Source: Nostoc linckia z4
GTDB lineage: Bacteria > Cyanobacteriota > Cyanobacteriia > Cyanobacteriales > Nostocaceae
Length of the DNA stretch: 43,311 bases
Direction: 5' to 3'
Assembly (NCBI RefSeq): GCF_002608075.1
Contig: NZ_LAHA01000068.1
Location: forward strand, 1-43,311
Below are positions 23,338 to 31,667 of the stretch, piece after piece. Position numbers and translations under genes: made by a program. The first letter of the stretch is position 1. Each line of letters starts with the position of its first letter. Below the pieces are notes generated by a model. The model did no database searches. It was not told the DNA's origin and saw nothing but the letters and a program-made list of their open reading frames with translations.

Positions 23338-25029
23338 ATGGCTATTGACCAAAAAACAATGATGCAAGCAGTTTATGACGCGATGTTCGACGCATTGACG
23401 ACGACCCCTGCGGGGGTCGGCGGTGGTAGGCCGGCCTTACCGAGGGCGAATACCTACATGTCACTATCCATACCAGGCAACCCTATAGACGAAACGCAAT
23501 TTGCTAATGCGTGGTCCCCAACTAACCCACAAGGCTCTGTCTGGCCCACGGAGAACTTCTCAACTCTGGTAGATAGTGTACCTGTTTTGAGCCCTGCTTA
23601 TTTCGCCAGCGGTGCCAGCATCGACAATCTGTACGGCGAGATAGTACGCGCCAATGTTGCACCCCCGCCGCCGGACCCAGAAGGCCAAGCAGCATACGAA
23701 AGGGCTTTCAATCTTCTCTATGCGGACGTGTCCGACTTTGACGAGCAGGGACGGCCGGTCACAGTCAAAGGACCGTCACCGTTCTATATCAACTATCGAA
23801 ACAAGTATAAGCGCTATACGGATGTTCTTGTCAGCTACCTAACAAACTACCTCCAATATGACTTATCAAACCCTAATGATGCCAGGAGGTGGGCGATTCT
23901 TGCTCCAACTTTAAGAGGTCCTGTTGACGAAGCTTACAATGATCTTCAGACAGCTCGACCTGGTGTTATTGAGAATGCAGTAGCGACTCTTGGTCAGTAT
24001 CAGCAATCGAGCTTAGCAGCTATCTTTACGCGGGCCCGGCAAACTTATGAGACGACCAGGAAGGGGAGCCTCGCTGATCCCAATATCTTTTGGCATCTCT
24101 GCGAGCCTTTTCCGGCTAACTGGTTCGCTCCTTCAGCCGCAGATAACTTTACCCAAGTAACCATCGATTCCCAGAGGGTACGTATTACGGAGAATTCGCG
24201 CTTTGAAAGCTACGGTGCTTCTGGTGGCGTAAACTTCGGTCTCTGGCGCGTTGGAGGGGGCGGCTCCCATCAATCCCAGCAATACGATTTGAGCGAGGAT
24301 ACGACAGGTTTGAAGGCATCCTTCCGCTTCGGTCGGGTTGAGATCCGACGTCGTTGGCTTGATGCCTCGCTTTTGTCACTACGTGGATGGAGCACGGCCG
24401 GCCGTTCCCCAGGCAGCTATTCAAACGGGAATGACAGCAACAACCCCGGCGTCTTCTCACTTCTACCTACCAGCTTTATTGTTGCAAGGGATATTCAAAT
24501 TAGCGCAACATGGGGCAGTACTGATATTCACAATGCCTCGCAGTCCACATCAGCCAGTGCGAGCGTCGGCTGGGGTCCCTTTTCGCTCTCAGGTAGCTAC
24601 AGCAACAGTTCTTCAACGCGGACATTCAATTCGTCGTTTGACGGTACGACGATCATTGTCCCCGGAATACAGATAGTTGCTTGGTTAAGCACCATCGTCC
24701 CCTTCTGCCCGCCAACAGGCGGTCCGCCCGCACAACCTCCAGCGACAAGGTTTGCCGTTCCGCAGCGACGAAACCCCTATGCCTTACCCTACACGACGCG
24801 TGCAAGTCTCTCTGAACAGGAACAGGGCGAATTCATAAGCGCCCGAACAGATAATGGGGGTTCCCGTAGAACTCCTATCCCTAGCCAGCCCGTTCAAGCC
24901 CCGATTCCCGATATTCCGATGAAGAAGACAGTCAGTGCGGAGGATCGGGTAGCCAGTAACAAACTAGCACCCGAGCTAATCCCCTCACAGGACGGCCTTA
25001 TGCTCGAGGTTGTCAGTTTAGACAATTAG
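23338..25029 (+). CDS. Unrecognised 563-residue protein, possible secreted or pore-like type
   Basis: ATG 23338 has GGCGG about 10 bases upstream. The base composition is visibly richer in G+C than in the neighbours. No signal peptide or long membrane helix is seen. The N-terminal half is helical with a Pro-rich loop (APPPPDPEG). The middle (about 285-460) has alternating small and polar residues (YGASGGVNFGLWRVGGGGSH, SASASVGWGPFSLSGSYSNS) ending in IIVPGIQIVAWLSTIVPFCP, which suggests amphipathic strands of a beta-rich domain. The C-terminal 100 residues are Pro/Arg-rich and likely disordered. No named family is recognised; I have only a vague memory of similar proteins in actinobacteria and fungi. 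It is the first gene of a cassette with a metalloprotease-like gene, with a MITE inserted between. Confidence 0.55.
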   Translation: MAIDQKTMMQAVYDAMFDALTTTPAGVGGGRPALPRANTYMSLSIPGNPIDETQFANAWSPTNPQGSVWPTENFSTLVDSVPVLSPAYFASGASIDNLYGEIVRANVAPPPPDPEGQAAYERAFNLLYADVSDFDEQGRPVTVKGPSPFYINYRNKYKRYTDVLVSYLTNYLQYDLSNPNDARRWAILAPTLRGPVDEAYNDLQTARPGVIENAVATLGQYQQSSLAAIFTRARQTYETTRKGSLADPNIFWHLCEPFPANWFAPSAADNFTQVTIDSQRVRITENSRFESYGASGGVNFGLWRVGGGGSHQSQQYDLSEDTTGLKASFRFGRVEIRRRWLDASLLSLRGWSTAGRSPGSYSNGNDSNNPGVFSLLPTSFIVARDIQISATWGSTDIHNASQSTSASASVGWGPFSLSGSYSNSSSTRTFNSSFDGTTIIVPGIQIVAWLSTIVPFCPPTGGPPAQPPATRFAVPQRRNPYALPYTTRASLSEQEQGEFISARTDNGGSRRTPIPSQPVQAPIPDIPMKKTVSAEDRVASNKLAPELIPSQDGLMLEVVSLDN

Positions 25030-25045
25030 GCGTAGATATAGCGAA

Positions 25046-25177
25046 GATACTGTTGACGAAAGTGTTACAAACACATAAACAAAAGTGTTACAACTAAAAG
25101 CCGCAACGACAGATTGAAGGTTTGAGCTTACGTAATACTTTAAAATACAAATATGTATTACATTTGCCAACAGTATC
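25046..25177 (+). mobile_element. MITE family 1, copy C (132 bp)
   Basis: Same unit as at 2511. The inverted match extends four bases beyond each end (CGAA/TTCG, 25042-25181). It starts 16 bp after the stop of the 563-residue protein gene and lies between that gene and the metalloprotease-like gene. Confidence 0.85.
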
Positions 25178-25183
25178 TTCGGT

Positions 25184-25219
25184 TAAGCCGCCGCCGGAAT
25201 GCTATGCAGTGGCGGCTTA
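25184..25219 (+). promoter_or_regulatory. Hairpin before the metalloprotease-like gene
   Basis: TAAGCCGCC and GGCGGCTTA form a perfect 9-bp stem with an 18-base loop. There is no T tract. It lies between the MITE and the ribosome site of the next gene and may affect transcript stability or readthrough. Confidence 0.5.
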
Positions 25220-25268
25220 TGCCCGGCTCCCGCAGATTGTAAAAGTCCTGTTTAATGGAGGTGTCAAA

Positions 25269-26276
25269 GTGGAAACCACACATAGGTCTGAAGAACGACG
25301 CTCTCGCTGGGTTTCAGCTGAAAACACACCTGAGTACAATGAAGCAACTAGGGATAAACCATATAGAGATTCACCTAGCCCTGTGACTCGGATAATCCGT
25401 GAGGGAGACACGACCAAAGCCGACCCTTTTACTATCCTCTTCCTTGCAAATCCAGCTTTGGAAACCCCATGGAATTCCGGCACATTCGAGGTTGACCCCG
25501 TTACATCTGACCAAGTAGCATTCGACACTTGTGTTAGCTACGCATGCGATTCGCTGTTTGGAAGCTTGCCGTCGCAAAAGGAGAATCTGCTAGATCATCC
25601 AACGATTGGTCCAAAGATTCGGATACTTTCTGTATTTCAGGTTGGACTGAATGCGGAAGATAAGAACGCTCTGGTCGCTCAGGACTCCGTGAGCAACCTT
25701 CTTGTTGCCCGCCGTCAAATCTTCATTCCGTTTATCTCCAATCTCGGACTCCAGGCGGATGTCGTCTACGCTATATCACAATCCACTTCTCACAACCGAG
25801 CCTCAACTTGGTTTACTTCGGACAATGATGCTGGACCTGGATTCAACTTTACGATTGATGGGGTAACACAATCGCACAGATTTTACAATCTTATACCTGG
25901 TACGGTGGCGATGCACACGAGTGCTAGGTCGCTTACGCCGTTACATGAATTCGGGCACGCACTCTCAAGTTATACGAACGGTGCGCTTGTCGACCTATAT
26001 GTTGACAGCGAGCAAGCATTTAACAACAAAAGAGGACGCCCAATACCTGAATTTTTTGCGACATACAGCGGCACTGGCATAATTTCAGATACATCCAGAG
26101 GAGGCCTAGGTTATCCTGCAGGATGGCAGTCCTATCATTGTGAGTTGCTTAATTTGTACGCCCCTGCTGTGATGGACAACTACTATCTCGCCTCAGGCGG
26201 GTCGGAGACTTGTCTTCACGACAGCATAACTAAACAATTCTTGCTTGATCGCCTATTCGCTAAAATATCTCGTTAG
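25269..26276 (+). CDS. Zinc metalloprotease-like protein (HEFGH)
   Basis: GTG 25269 is chosen because GGAGG stands 7 bases upstream; the longer frame from 25122 starts inside the MITE and is not real. It has 335 residues. The zinc motif HEFGHALSSYTNG lies at about residue 225 with a following Asp (ALVDLY), and APAVMDNYY further on could be a Met-turn, as in metzincins. A downstream C-x-H-D (TCLHDS) recalls M64-like peptidases. The third zinc ligand is not certain. There is no signal peptide. It follows the 563-residue protein gene on the same strand and is followed by a 70-residue gene after 10 bp. A joint role, for example processing of the first protein, is inference. Confidence 0.65.
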   Translation: METTHRSEERRSRWVSAENTPEYNEATRDKPYRDSPSPVTRIIREGDTTKADPFTILFLANPALETPWNSGTFEVDPVTSDQVAFDTCVSYACDSLFGSLPSQKENLLDHPTIGPKIRILSVFQVGLNAEDKNALVAQDSVSNLLVARRQIFIPFISNLGLQADVVYAISQSTSHNRASTWFTSDNDAGPGFNFTIDGVTQSHRFYNLIPGTVAMHTSARSLTPLHEFGHALSSYTNGALVDLYVDSEQAFNNKRGRPIPEFFATYSGTGIISDTSRGGLGYPAGWQSYHCELLNLYAPAVMDNYYLASGGSETCLHDSITKQFLLDRLFAKISR

Positions 26277-26286
26277 GAGCAAACAA

Positions 26287-26499
26287 ATGGAGCCTTTGAA
26301 ACCTGAGCAGAAAGAGGCAGCATTGTGCAATAACCCTCAAGCAGCACCTGAAGACATCGACGAATATGAGCGTCTGCTGGCGGCTCGTTTCAGTGTCGAT
26401 CCATCCTTGAGTAGGTCGCCTGAAGAATCGATATCTGCAGAAATGCGGGAGAATCGTTTAAAAGAACTCTACATTAAGATTTTTGGTAGTAATAGTTGA
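26287..26499 (+). CDS. Small hypothetical protein of the cassette
   Basis: Encodes 70 residues from ATG 26287, with AGGAG eight bases upstream and only 10 bp after the metalloprotease stop, so it is translated from the same message. The protein is acidic and Glu-rich (EDIDEYERLLAARF, then SPEESISAEMRENRLKELYI) and probably helical. No family is recognised. Position as the last small gene would suit an accessory or immunity protein, but nothing in the sequence proves it. Confidence 0.6.
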   Translation: MEPLKPEQKEAALCNNPQAAPEDIDEYERLLAARFSVDPSLSRSPEESISAEMRENRLKELYIKIFGSNS

Positions 26500-26531
26500 T
26501 AAAATTTAACAATCCCGTTACACACCGACTG

Positions 26532-26624
26532 GACACTGTTGGCGACAGTGTTACAACCTATAAACATAGGTATTACAAATAAAAGCCTCAATGACAGATT
26601 AAAGATTTGAGCTTACGTAATACT
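26532..26624 (+). mobile_element. MITE family 1, copy D, truncated
   Basis: Left end GACACTGTTGGCG and the interior through TTTGAGCTTACGTAATACT match the 132-bp family, but the right inverted end is missing. It is more diverged than copies A to C and lies just after the three-gene cassette. Confidence 0.75.
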
Positions 26625-26662
26625 TGTACTTGTTGTGACCTGCAATTATAAATGCTCAAACC

Positions 26663-26832
26663 GGTATGGAGCCGAGATTTGAGTAATTTTCTGCAAGATG
26701 GTCTGGAAACCCTTGCTCTGTCTGGTTTTGATAACTTGTTACTTTCGAGTCAAAAAAGCCGTTATTTACAACGTAAAATCAAGCCTTTTCAGGTCATCTT
26801 GCAGGTTTTTGGTCGCATCTCGGCTCAATACC
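26663..26832 (+). mobile_element. MITE family 2, copy B (170 bp)
   Basis: Matches 21683-21852 over its full 170 bp with few changes. Ends are GGTATGGAGCCGAGAT and ATCTCGGCTCAATACC. Flanking bases differ from copy A. The small open frame within it is a shadow of the unit and not a separate gene. Confidence 0.75.
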
Positions 26833-26918
26833 TATTTACGGGAATATGATTTTTTCATTATAAAAAACTACGCCACATTGACTTAGCATCCGTTTGAAAA
26901 AGCTGAATCAGCTTGCCA

Positions 26919-29273
26919 CTATTGAAATTCTAATTTTTCTGAAATTAAGTTAATGGAAGAAGCTTTCTCCATATCATCAAATGCTTGTATCATGTTGCCT
27001 AATTTTTTGTAAGAGAGACTTCTATAATGGTAAGCTTGAGCAGAATCAGGATTGAACTCAATAGCTTGGGTAAAATTTGCAATAGCCTCTATGTAATTTT
27101 CTAAATAATAAAAAGCCAATCCCCTACCGAAGTGTACTGTATCATCTTCTGGATTAGTCTGGAGCGCCGCTGAAAAATCTTCGATAGCTTCTTGAAAATT
27201 ACCAAGTTCTATATAAGCAAAAGCCCGATAAACGTATAGTTGGTGTTTTGGTTTTGGACTAAAATTAATAGCTTTGGAGAAATCTTTAATAGCTTTTTTA
27301 AAATTTTTTAAGTTAAGGTAAGCAAGACCACGGTTGTGCAAAAACTCTATATTTTTGGGATCTAAATCAATAGCTTTAGAGAAATCTTCGACAGCCTTCC
27401 GAAAATCCTCAGTATTCAAGAATACTAATCCTCTGTTGTAATAAATACCAGGAGTCTCAGGGTCGATATCAATAACCTGAGAGAAGTGTTTAACAGCTTG
27501 CTGAAAATTTCCAAGCTCGGCATGGGCAATCCCTAAAAAATTATAGACTACATAAGCAAGATTCCATTCTGGGTTAAGATTAATGACCTTATCAAAATCT
27601 TCAATAGCTTCTTGATATTTCTCTTGTTCAAAAAAAGCTTCTCCTCGCATCATGTAAAGCTTTTCACTATCTGATTTAAGTTTAATAGCTTCAGAAAAGT
27701 CCTTGATAGCTTTTTGAATTTGAAAATTTTTTAAGTAAGCTCTACCCCGATACAAGTATGCACCATAGTAATCTGGAACTAAAGTGATATTTTGAGAAAA
27801 ATCTTCGATTGCTTTCTGCAAGTCTCCAGTTTCGGTATACGCAATTCCTCTAAGACTAAAAGCTATGTCTGATTTTGAATCGATTGATATAGCTTTAGAA
27901 GAATCTTCAATTACTTTTTGAAAGTTTTTTAATTTAAAATATGCTGCTGCTCTAGAAGTATAAAATGAACTATCCGTGTCATCTTGATTAATGGCTTCAG
28001 AATAAAGTTCGATAGCTTTAGAAAATTCTTCAATTAGAAAGTAAGTATATCCTTTGAAATAATAACCGATGGCTTCGTCTGGATTAAGAATAATAAAGTT
28101 AGAAAAATCATTAATTGCTTTTTGAAATTCCTCAATTCTGAGATAACACTTACCTCGTTCCAAATAACATAATTCTTCATCATATTTAAAACGTATAGCT
28201 TCAGTAAAATCCTTGATTGCTTCTTGAAAAAGTTCAACATTTAAGTAAGCAATACCACGAAAAAAATGAGCTTTCCCCTGTTTATAACCAAGTTTTATAG
28301 TTTGAGAAAAATTATCTATTGCTACCTGAAAATCCTTTAAATAATATAAATTAACTAATCCAATAGTTCCATAAGCTTGTGCAAATTCAGGATAAATTTT
28401 AATAGCTTCATAAAGATTTTTAATACCTTTTTTAAACTCTTTTGTTTTTATAAAATCTAGCCCTAATTTCATTAATTCTTGAGCTTTTTGATGATTAAAA
28501 CTAGCCGCGACGAAAGAATTTTCAATGCTTTCTAACGTGTTATCTAAATCTATTCCTATATTTCCATATTCTTTTCCTTGCAAAATCATCTCTGGAAGAT
28601 AAGGATGTTCTTTAGTATCTATTGATAGACTTTTTTCAAGCTGTTCTATAATATTGACCGCTGAATTTTTGAAGTCATAGCTAGGAAATGAACTAGATAA
28701 GTGAACCTTTCCTGAAGATGAGCATTCAGCTTTCTGTCTCTTATTTGGCGATACTTCTAATTGATTTAAATACTGAGTAAGCTGCTGAATTGATGTATTT
28801 AAATCATTTAATTGGCCTCCAAGTGTCGAGTTTGCTGCCTCTTTGAGTAATTCTGGAATTAATGACCGAAGTAACCCCTTGAGACTGCTTGCAGGTATAT
28901 AAGGTTCTTCTTTCTTAAAACCAAATGAATTCTGCTGTAGTAAATGGTTTACTAATTCTTCTAATGTTATGTTCTTAGCACGGGCTTGTTCTTGAAGTGC
29001 TAGTGCAATATCACTTTGCAACTTTATTTTTGTAACCTCTGGTTCGTCATCCCATGAGATTGTCAAAGTTCCACCAAGAGCTTGAACCAATTCTTCTATA
29101 GTTTCCAACTTTGACTTTCTCGGCTCTGCCACAGCTTTGTTAACAGCGCTTTGGTATTGAGTTACGGGAGGAACCTTACCACCCTCAGATCTTAAAACAC
29201 AAATTTCCTTGGCTAGCCTGTATGGTGTCCAGTTCAGCTTCTTCAGGCGCTTCTCCAGAAATTCTTGATCCAT
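26919..29273 (-). CDS. TPR-repeat protein with N-terminal HTH
   Basis: Encodes 784 residues from ATG 29273 with AGGA eight bases upstream. Residues 1-75 form a helix-turn-helix-like domain (KLNWTPYRLAKEICVLR, then LETIEELVQALGGTLTISW, the pattern of HigA/XRE regulators). A short helical part follows (EQARAKNITLEELVNHLLQ, ribbon-helix-like). From about residue 245 to the end there are about 15 TPR units of 34 residues (A-Y-x-x-R-G-x-A-Y...A-I-x-D-F-x-x-A-I...P). TPR stacks bind proteins or peptides. A DNA-binding sensor that responds to a protein is a reasonable model. The upstream region holds four similar 14-bp sites, which fits self-regulation. It is divergently arranged with the GIY-YIG gene at 29557. 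Confidence 0.8.
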   Translation of the reverse strand: MDQEFLEKRLKKLNWTPYRLAKEICVLRSEGGKVPPVTQYQSAVNKAVAEPRKSKLETIEELVQALGGTLTISWDDEPEVTKIKLQSDIALALQEQARAKNITLEELVNHLLQQNSFGFKKEEPYIPASSLKGLLRSLIPELLKEAANSTLGGQLNDLNTSIQQLTQYLNQLEVSPNKRQKAECSSSGKVHLSSSFPSYDFKNSAVNIIEQLEKSLSIDTKEHPYLPEMILQGKEYGNIGIDLDNTLESIENSFVAASFNHQKAQELMKLGLDFIKTKEFKKGIKNLYEAIKIYPEFAQAYGTIGLVNLYYLKDFQVAIDNFSQTIKLGYKQGKAHFFRGIAYLNVELFQEAIKDFTEAIRFKYDEELCYLERGKCYLRIEEFQKAINDFSNFIILNPDEAIGYYFKGYTYFLIEEFSKAIELYSEAINQDDTDSSFYTSRAAAYFKLKNFQKVIEDSSKAISIDSKSDIAFSLRGIAYTETGDLQKAIEDFSQNITLVPDYYGAYLYRGRAYLKNFQIQKAIKDFSEAIKLKSDSEKLYMMRGEAFFEQEKYQEAIEDFDKVINLNPEWNLAYVVYNFLGIAHAELGNFQQAVKHFSQVIDIDPETPGIYYNRGLVFLNTEDFRKAVEDFSKAIDLDPKNIEFLHNRGLAYLNLKNFKKAIKDFSKAINFSPKPKHQLYVYRAFAYIELGNFQEAIEDFSAALQTNPEDDTVHFGRGLAFYYLENYIEAIANFTQAIEFNPDSAQAYHYRSLSYKKLGNMIQAFDDMEKASSINLISEKLEFQ

Positions 29274-29294
29274 TTGCTGCTTCCTATGAGTTAC

Positions 29295-29308
29295 AGCATT
29301 TGGGTGCT
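29295..29308. promoter_or_regulatory. Operator-like site 1
   Basis: AGCATTTGGGTGCT, inside a longer perfect palindrome (TTACAGCA and TGCTGTAA around six bases). It lies 22 bp upstream of the TPR gene start, overlapping where its promoter or leader should be. Confidence 0.6.
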
Positions 29309-29347
29309 GTAATTTGTGATTGGTTCAACCTATTAATTAATTTTACT

Positions 29348-29361
29348 AGCATTATGGTGCT
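29348..29361. promoter_or_regulatory. Operator-like site 2
   Basis: AGCATTATGGTGCT, with T and A extending the symmetry on each side. Second of four similar sites between the TPR gene and the GIY-YIG gene. Confidence 0.6.
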
Positions 29362-29465
29362 ATATCCTGAGTATTTTAGCTCACATCTTAGTAGCTACCA
29401 ACGCTAAGTGAAATGTCATAAAATTCCCATTTTTCCTGGTTTTGCGTCTCTCTTCCTATTTTTAT

Positions 29466-29479
29466 AGCATTATAACGCT
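29466..29479. promoter_or_regulatory. Operator-like site 3
   Basis: AGCATTATAACGCT, a near-perfect palindrome. Third of four similar sites. Confidence 0.55.
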
Positions 29480-29488
29480 TGCTAATCA

Positions 29489-29502
29489 TGCATTATAGTG
29501 AT
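29489..29502. promoter_or_regulatory. Operator-like site 4
   Basis: TGCATTATAGTGAT, the most diverged of the four, 23 bp from site 3 (about two turns) and about 55 bp upstream of the GIY-YIG gene. Confidence 0.5.
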
Positions 29503-29556
29503 ATAAAAAAAAAGGGCAGTACACGATTGCCCTGTCATTAGAAATTCAAGACTATT

Positions 29557-29898
29557 ATGACCATCATTTGGGGTAACTACGAATTTGAGGGCCCGTGGAG
29601 TTTAAATACTTGGAACCCGCCTAGACTTGCAGGCATATATGCCATAATGTGCAAGCCTTATCCTCTGACTCAATTAAATAAGTATCAAATCATTTACTTT
29701 GGTGAAACTGAGAACTTTGCTGAGCGAGGTTTCCCTTGGAACCATCATGCCTCTCAATGCTGGATTAACCAAGCAGGAAATTCATTAAACGTTTATGTAG
29801 GTGTATGTCATCTGCCCGGATCTACTAAGGCTCAACGTTTGTTAGTAGAGAGTGACCTTACACAAAGATACCGTCCTGCTTGCAATCTTACTGCATAG
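29557..29898 (+). CDS. Single-domain GIY-YIG nuclease-like protein
   Basis: Encodes 113 residues, about the size of one GIY-YIG domain. The core residues are present: G26-I-Y28, Y47-F-G49, R57, E98 and N110. The segment between (WNHHASQCWINQAG) is typical of a branch with H residues near the active site. GIY-YIG domains cut DNA with one metal ion. There is no DNA-binding domain attached. It is divergent from the TPR/HTH gene and shares its operator-bearing spacer, so the two may be controlled together. No good ribosome site is seen before the ATG. Confidence 0.8.
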   Translation: MTIIWGNYEFEGPWSLNTWNPPRLAGIYAIMCKPYPLTQLNKYQIIYFGETENFAERGFPWNHHASQCWINQAGNSLNVYVGVCHLPGSTKAQRLLVESDLTQRYRPACNLTA

Positions 29899-29904
29899 AG
29901 CAGC

Positions 29905-30130
29905 TTGGAACGGGTAGCCCTCTCATGAGTTCATCCTTCATCACAGGGATGCCATGATATTCTGGCTTCCCGCCCAAGAGCGATCACTGGTGATAAGTAT
30001 GCAAACAAGGCGTTATCCAGCTGACAAGCTGGAGAAGGCGGCCGTGAGGCTGCTGCAACAAGCAGAATTTTTGTGTAGAGACTGGGCGGCTTGAGGTTGG
30101 ATGGTATCGCACCAAAAGGTGCTGGTTGTT
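29905..30130 (+). ncRNA. Candidate structured RNA, unassigned
   Basis: The region lacks open frames and contains many short stems in a row: GGGTAGCC (29912-29919) with GGCTTCCC (29964-29971) closing an inner CATCC/GGATG stem; CCAGCT-GACA-AGCTGG at 30017-30032; CTGC-AACAA-GCAG at 30053-30065; GCACC-AAAA-GGTGC at 30109-30122. The density and the purine-rich joints (GAGAAGG, CGTGAGG) suggest a folded RNA. It reminds me of the RNA of IscB-type elements (HEARO/omega RNA), but no IscB, IsrB or TnpB gene is present, so that name is a guess. Position is just after the GIY-YIG gene stop, so it could also be its 3' region. Confidence 0.4.
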
Positions 30131-30483
30131 CTCTTATTCAAAGCCAGTCATCCCAACTCATTCCCATCGTCAGGAATGACTAAAAATACTTGTTTTATAA
30201 CCTGTCTACAGAATGCTAGGTTAAACTAACCACCTCTTTCTAGAAATGATTACCATAGTGTCTCTTTTGACGGATGAGGATAACCGTACTCATCAGTAGT
30301 TGGCAAACCGTAATCTAGGCTTTTTACTGAACGATACGGTAGTGATAGAGACACAGAAAAAACCAAAAGTAATTAGCTGGTATTAATACATCACACCTCA
30401 TAACGCATCAGGTTAGTGTCTTGTTGTTATCAGGGCTGCATCTTTCAGAAAACGTAAAAAATTACAACCTTAGAGGAACACTA
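30131..30483. other. Spacer with two further hairpins, no gene seen
   Basis: AGTCAT near 30144 pairs with ATGACT near 30175, and GATGAG near 30275 with CTCATC near 30291. These may belong to the RNA candidate before them or be remnants. No coding frame was found up to the small gene at 30484. Confidence 0.35.
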
Positions 30484-30681
30484 ATGCACATCCCTCCTTA
30501 CAATCATTTAATGCAGGAATTGAAAAGCCTAGTAGAAAAAGATCCAATTCTTCTTGGACGTACTTTACTACCAGTAATTGCTTATTTAGAACAGACAAAC
30601 AACATTTACGATCAATTTGTTTTAGATAACTTAGACAATTTAGATGATGAAGATGATGATTCATCATACTTAAAATATTGA
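30484..30681 (+). CDS. Small acidic hypothetical protein
   Basis: Encodes 65 residues from ATG 30484 with GAGG seven bases upstream. Residues 1-40 are amphipathic helix (HLMQELKSLVEKDPILLGR), the end is very acidic (DNLDNLDDEDDDSS). No family is recognised. It is convergent with the HTH protein gene whose stop is 3 bp away on the other strand. Confidence 0.5.
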   Translation: MHIPPYNHLMQELKSLVEKDPILLGRTLLPVIAYLEQTNNIYDQFVLDNLDNLDDEDDDSSYLKY

Positions 30682-30684
30682 TTT

Positions 30685-31557
30685 TTAACATAGTGGTTCG
30701 ATTAATTTAATTAAATAGTCCAGGTAGAAATTTAGTTCCTTGAGTACTATGCTTGGCATTTCTGAAGAAATTTTCTGATTTTTAATAAACTGGAATGCTG
30801 TTATGTAAGCTCTAGGTTGTAGAGTAAAAGGTATTCTTGATTCAATCATTGCTTTGTGCAGTAAATTGTAACTACCCATGTATAAGCAATGATGAATTAA
30901 GTATAAATACTTTCTAATATCTTTAACAAACTGCTGAAGCTGAGAAGATGAATTTAAATCTTCGCCATATTGCTTTATCTCAGAATATTCCAAAAGTAGG
31001 TATTCAACGGCTTCTCGTGCTAAAGCTTTTTGGCGGCGCTCATTTAGCCAAGTAGCTCCTTCGCGGCTGGCTTTTATACGTTCCTCAAACTCTATGGTAA
31101 TTCCTTTAAATATTTTGAGGGATTCATCTAAGCGTTGTACACATATTTCTAATTCTGATTTTTCAGCTTCAAGCCTTTTTATATCCAATTCATATAAAGT
31201 TCCTTTTTCTCGAAGCCATTTGATTTCTTCTTCTTTAGCTTTAATTTGATCTAAAAAAATTTGTTTTGATTCTTCAGAATCTTGTATCGAATTTTCAATA
31301 ATAGATTCATGAGGTGGAATTATATCAAATATTTTCAAATCAAAAACGCTCATAATTGCAGTTGCGGAAGCTATATCAACAGCTTGACTGTTGAAAAATC
31401 GCTGAACTGTTTTTACATCTACAGTAGCTTCTTCTGCAATGCGTTTGTAGGTGAAACGCTTACCGTTACTATCCAGCTTATTGGCTCTAGCGTTTTGTAG
31501 TAGTTCATATCCACGTGCTGTAGGACGAACACCACGTGGCTTGCGCTCTCGGATCAT
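30685..31557 (-). CDS. HTH and coiled-coil regulator-like protein
   Basis: Encodes 290 residues. The first 85 form an HTH domain (RGVRPTARGYELLQNAR, YKRIAEEATVDVKTVQRFF) of the kind found at the N terminus of many cyanobacterial NACHT and signalling proteins. Residues about 95-160 are a coiled coil rich in Glu and Lys, and the C-terminal 120 are helical without a known motif. It may bind DNA and act through the C-terminal part. Two palindromes lie upstream at 31604-31620 and 31668-31687. No ribosome site is seen before ATG 31557. Confidence 0.6.
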   Translation of the reverse strand: MIRERKPRGVRPTARGYELLQNARANKLDSNGKRFTYKRIAEEATVDVKTVQRFFNSQAVDIASATAIMSVFDLKIFDIIPPHESIIENSIQDSEESKQIFLDQIKAKEEEIKWLREKGTLYELDIKRLEAEKSELEICVQRLDESLKIFKGITIEFEERIKASREGATWLNERRQKALAREAVEYLLLEYSEIKQYGEDLNSSSQLQQFVKDIRKYLYLIHHCLYMGSYNLLHKAMIESRIPFTLQPRAYITAFQFIKNQKISSEMPSIVLKELNFYLDYLIKLIEPLC

Positions 31558-31603
31558 GGTATGAGATGCAATGTAGCTTTAAACGTCAGTAATATCACCC
31601 TCT

Positions 31604-31620
31604 ATTGTCTCCTAAAAGGA
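31604..31620. promoter_or_regulatory. Palindrome upstream of the HTH protein gene
   Basis: TGTCTCCT and AGGACA form an imperfect inverted repeat about 50 bp before ATG 31557. Candidate operator. Confidence 0.4.
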
Positions 31621-31667
31621 CAGAAAAGGGAACTTAACCACATCAAGTGAGACAAAAAGGGCAAAAA

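Noticed and set aside
25122..25268. Longer N terminus of the metalloprotease
   Set aside because: It begins inside MITE copy C. GTG 25269 has a strong ribosome site.
26652..26849. 65-residue frame as a gene
   Set aside because: It is the reading frame across the 170-bp mobile unit, matching the transposase-like remnant at 21687.
29274..29556. CRISPR-like repeats before the GIY-YIG gene
   Set aside because: The repeated words are 14 bp, near-palindromic and unevenly spaced, which fits operators and not an array.
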